Positions 5,017 through 7,359 of a DNA stretch of 7,359 nt are shown here, piece after piece. Both the position numbers and the translations under genes were made by a program. The stretch comes from Clostridiales bacterium. Its GTDB lineage: Bacteria > Bacillota_A > Clostridia > Oscillospirales > Oscillospiraceae. The stretch is from NCBI GenBank assembly GCA_019410105.1, contig DXTB01000032.1:1-7359 (forward strand). The letters run 5' to 3'. The first letter of the stretch is position 1. Every line of letters starts with the position of its first letter. The notes beneath the pieces were generated by a model. The model saw only the letters and a program-made list of their open reading frames with translations. It did no database searches and had not been told where the DNA came from.

Positions 5017-7329
5017 ATGATCTGGAAAAACTTTGTGCGGGATCTGCGCCGCACGGCCTCCCGCCTGATCTCGGTCAGCATCATCACCATGATCGCGGTG
5101 ATGGTCTATACCGCCCTCAGCGGCATCCTCACCAATATAGAGCGCATCTCCGCCTCCTATCTGGAGGGGCAGAATGTGGCGGACTACTGGCTCACAGGCG
5201 TCAATCTGGACCAGGGGGACTGCCGGACGCTGGAGGGCATCGCAGGGGTGACCGGGGTGCAGCCCCGGGTAGTTCTGGACGCGGAGGAGCGCCACGACAG
5301 CGGTGTGACGCTCCAGCTCTATGCCGTCCCCGGGGACTACGCCATCAACACGCCCTATGTGGTGGAGGGCCGCCTGCCGGAGAGCAGCCGGGAGATCGTG
5401 CTCAGCGATACGCTGGCAGGGGCCCGGGGGCTCCATCCCGGGGACTGGTACGAGTTGACACTGACGGGAACCGGCCGGTACCTGCGGGTACGGATCAGCG
5501 GACTGGTCAAAGACCCGGAGTGCCTCTACTATGTGAATACCACAACGCCGGCCCCGGATTTGACCCACTATGCCTTTGCCTATGGAAATGAGACGCTTTT
5601 GCAGGAGCTGATGGGGGCAAACCGCTACAATCAGATCTGCATCACCACCGACGGAAGCCTCTCTGCGGCGCGGCTCCGGCTGGCGGTGGACGCGGCCCTG
5701 GGGGACCGGGTCGTGAACATCCTGTCACTGGAGGACAATACCCAGGCCTACTATCTGCTGGAGATGCGGGACAATCTGGCGCCCATACTCAACATTTTCC
5801 CGGTGCTCTTTTTCCTGTGCGCGGTGCTGATGATGGTGAGCACCATGAACCGGCTGATCGAGAACGCCCGCTCGGATATCGGAACCTTCAAGGCGCTGGG
5901 GTACTCTGACGCCAAAATCATGTGCTATTATCTGCTCCACGCCCTCCTGGTGGTCGTGGTAGGGTTCCCGGTGGGCGCATGGCTGGGGCGGTATGTATCC
6001 GCCCTGATCGTTTCCACCATCGCCATCGGGTGTGATCTGCCGCCCTATACGGTGGTACACGACTTTGCCGCCTGGGGGCGGGCTCTGGGGCTGACCGCCC
6101 TGTGCTGCATCGGGAGCGCCTGGCTGGTGGCCCGCTCGCTGCTGAAGGAGACCCCGGCCCAGTGTATGCGGCCCAAGCCGCCCAGGAGCACGAAGCCCGT
6201 GGCGCTGGAGCGGCTCGGCCCGGTCTGGCATCGGCTGGGCTTTAATCAGAAGTACATCATCCGCAATACCCTCCGCAACAAAGTGCGTATGGCCACCTGT
6301 ATCTTCGGTATCGCCTTCTGTATGGCGCTGGTCTTTCTGGCCTTTGCTCTGCGGGACTCCATTCAGGCCTACTCGGACGCGCTGGCCGAGCGGCAGAACC
6401 GCTACGACCTCATGGTGGATCTGAGCACGTCGGTGACTGAGGGGCAGTACCGGCGGCTCGCCAATGACGTGGGTGTAACGGAGGCGGAGCTGGAGATGAG
6501 CACCGCCTGCTGGCTCTACACGGACTCGCAGCGGGCCACGGCGGCGCTCACAGTGACGGAGGATCAGGTCTCGCTGAAGCGGTATGACCCCTATGCCGAG
6601 GGCGCGCTCACCCTTCCGGGGAACGGGCTGGTGCTGGAGGAGTCCCTGGCGAATGAGCTGGGACTGCGGGCCGGCGACCGGGTGACGCTCCGGTTTGCCG
6701 GGGACAGCCGGTATTACTCCGTGTCCGTGGCGGAGGTCAACCGCTGTGTCAGCGGGGCCTGCCTGAGCCGCAGCCTGTGGCGGAGCCTGGGCCTGGCTTA
6801 CACGCCCACGGCCGCCTACCTCACCAGCGATGGGCCGGAGGCGCTGGCCGAGCGGCTGGGGGACTATGACTTCGTGGACGCATGGCAGACCCGTCAGGCC
6901 GCCACAGCCGCCGCGGTGGAGCGGCTGAGCAGCATGTCCATGGTGGTCTATATCCTGATCCTGTTCGGCGGCGGGCTGGCCTGCATCGTCATTTACAATC
7001 TCGGTATCATGAGCTTCTTTGAGCAGCTCCGCAGTCTGGCGACTTTGATGGTGCTGGGCTTTTATGAGAAGGAGATCAAGACCCTTCAGTTAAGCGAAAA
7101 CATCATTTTCGCCGTGTGTGGGATTCTCCTGGGCATCCCGTTGGGGGTTTCCCTGAACCGCATGATCCTGGTCTCCATCACCACCATGCCTCTGATGGAG
7201 GCTACCAGGCCGGCCTCTCTGGCCCTGTCCTGTGCGGTGACGCTCCTGTTCGCATTGGCAGTCAACGTGGTGATCGGGCGTAAAATGCGGGAGATCGACA
7301 TGCTGGGCGCGCTCAAGAGCGTGGAATAA
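5017..7329 (+). CDS. FtsX-domain ABC transporter permease (770 aa)
   Basis: This is the membrane subunit partner of the preceding ATPase. The 770-aa protein is a tandem duplication of the MacB/FtsX module: TM1 about 17-38, an extracytoplasmic domain about 45-250, three TMs near 256-276, 303-335 and 355-373, then a linker and a second set with TM about 427-447, an outer domain about 450-638 and three TMs near 643-663, 696-719 and 733-753. That gives eight predicted segments. Each half has the cytoplasmic coupling motif after its second TM: ENARSDIGTFKALGYSDAKI (282-301) and FEQLRSLATLMVLGFYEKEI (668-687). FtsX-type proteins couple ATP use to shape change outside the membrane rather than passing substrate through a channel. 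Start ATG 5017 has GGAG 7 nt upstream inside the ATPase gene, one base after its stop; the frame is open from 4969 but those codons overlap the ATPase end. A further gene follows closely, so this is at least a three-gene operon. Confidence 0.93.
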   Translation: MIWKNFVRDLRRTASRLISVSIITMIAVMVYTALSGILTNIERISASYLEGQNVADYWLTGVNLDQGDCRTLEGIAGVTGVQPRVVLDAEERHDSGVTLQLYAVPGDYAINTPYVVEGRLPESSREIVLSDTLAGARGLHPGDWYELTLTGTGRYLRVRISGLVKDPECLYYVNTTTPAPDLTHYAFAYGNETLLQELMGANRYNQICITTDGSLSAARLRLAVDAALGDRVVNILSLEDNTQAYYLLEMRDNLAPILNIFPVLFFLCAVLMMVSTMNRLIENARSDIGTFKALGYSDAKIMCYYLLHALLVVVVGFPVGAWLGRYVSALIVSTIAIGCDLPPYTVVHDFAAWGRALGLTALCCIGSAWLVARSLLKETPAQCMRPKPPRSTKPVALERLGPVWHRLGFNQKYIIRNTLRNKVRMATCIFGIAFCMALVFLAFALRDSIQAYSDALAERQNRYDLMVDLSTSVTEGQYRRLANDVGVTEAELEMSTACWLYTDSQRATAALTVTEDQVSLKRYDPYAEGALTLPGNGLVLEESLANELGLRAGDRVTLRFAGDSRYYSVSVAEVNRCVSGACLSRSLWRSLGLAYTPTAAYLTSDGPEALAERLGDYDFVDAWQTRQAATAAAVERLSSMSMVVYILILFGGGLACIVIYNLGIMSFFEQLRSLATLMVLGFYEKEIKTLQLSENIIFAVCGILLGIPLGVSLNRMILVSITTMPLMEATRPASLALSCAVTLLFALAVNVVIGRKMREIDMLGALKSVE

Positions 7330-7345
7330 CAAAGAGGTGGATGGA

Positions 7346-7359
7346 ATGAAACGATTGAA
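7346..7359 (+). CDS. Start of a third gene in the ABC operon (cut by window edge)
   Basis: ATG 7346 begins M-K-R-L before the window ends. GAGGTGG (7334-7340) lies 5 nt upstream, and the permease stop is 16 nt before the ATG. The nearby ATG at 7341 reads ATG-GAA-TGA and stops at once, so it is not the start. In operons of this type the next gene is often a HlyD/MacA-like membrane-fusion protein with a basic N-terminus before a membrane anchor; this identity is inferred from order only. Confidence 0.55.

Noticed and set aside
5725..6231. 168-codon minus-strand open frame inside the permease
   Set aside because: It is His/Gln/Pro-rich translation typical of the antisense of a GC-rich membrane gene, with no motif or ribosome site.
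7341..7349. ATG at 7341 as the start of the third gene in the ABC operon
   Set aside because: It reads ATG-GAA-TGA and terminates after two codons; ATG 7346 is open and has GAGGTGG 5 nt upstream.

Overview
The window looks like chromosomal DNA from a GC-rich, endospore-forming Clostridia bacterium. The Oscillospiraceae (Flavonifractor/Oscillibacter-like) are the best guess. The evidence is the combination of a cortex amidase (CwlD), the CotJ spore-coat/manganese-catalase locus and RadA, together with GC-rich coding DNA, AT-rich intergenic regions and strong AGGAGG-type ribosome binding sites. The genus is an inference; there is no rRNA or other definitive marker.

Layout. (1) At the left edge, a 64-aa cysteine-rich small protein (52-246, +) converges on radA and overlaps its 3' end. 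(2) cwlD (1570-2322) and radA (200-1573) form a minus-strand operon joined by an ATGA overlap. (3) A 127-bp divergent intergenic region holds overlapping promoters for cwlD-radA (minus) and for a stand-alone YhcH/YjgK/YiaL-family gene (2450-2908, plus), which ends in a strong intrinsic terminator. (4) A plus-strand spore-coat operon follows. Its first gene (3095-3553, TTG start) is an in-frame fusion of CotJA and CotJB. It abuts cotJC (3554-4150), and a strong terminator closes the unit. (5) A recognisable sigma-A-type promoter at 4208-4236 leads into an ABC export operon: a MacB/LolD-type ATPase (4314-5015), a 770-aa FtsX-domain permease (5017-7329), and the first codons of a third gene cut by the window edge.

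Two blocks are sporulation-related (cwlD for cortex delta-lactam; cotJ for the coat and an H2O2-detoxifying Mn catalase). The other blocks are housekeeping (radA), sugar-related (YhcH family) and an efflux-type ABC system of unknown substrate. No mobile element, CRISPR array, tRNA or rRNA was seen. No gene-free stretch exceeds 300 bases; the three intergenic gaps (about 127, 186 and 163 bp) are described as individual sites. The most notable observations are the CotJA-CotJB fusion, the stacked vegetative/sporulation-type promoter elements ahead of cwlD, the stable leader hairpin ahead of cotJ, and a hairpin over the radA ribosome binding site. I did not find a convincing wholly new system.
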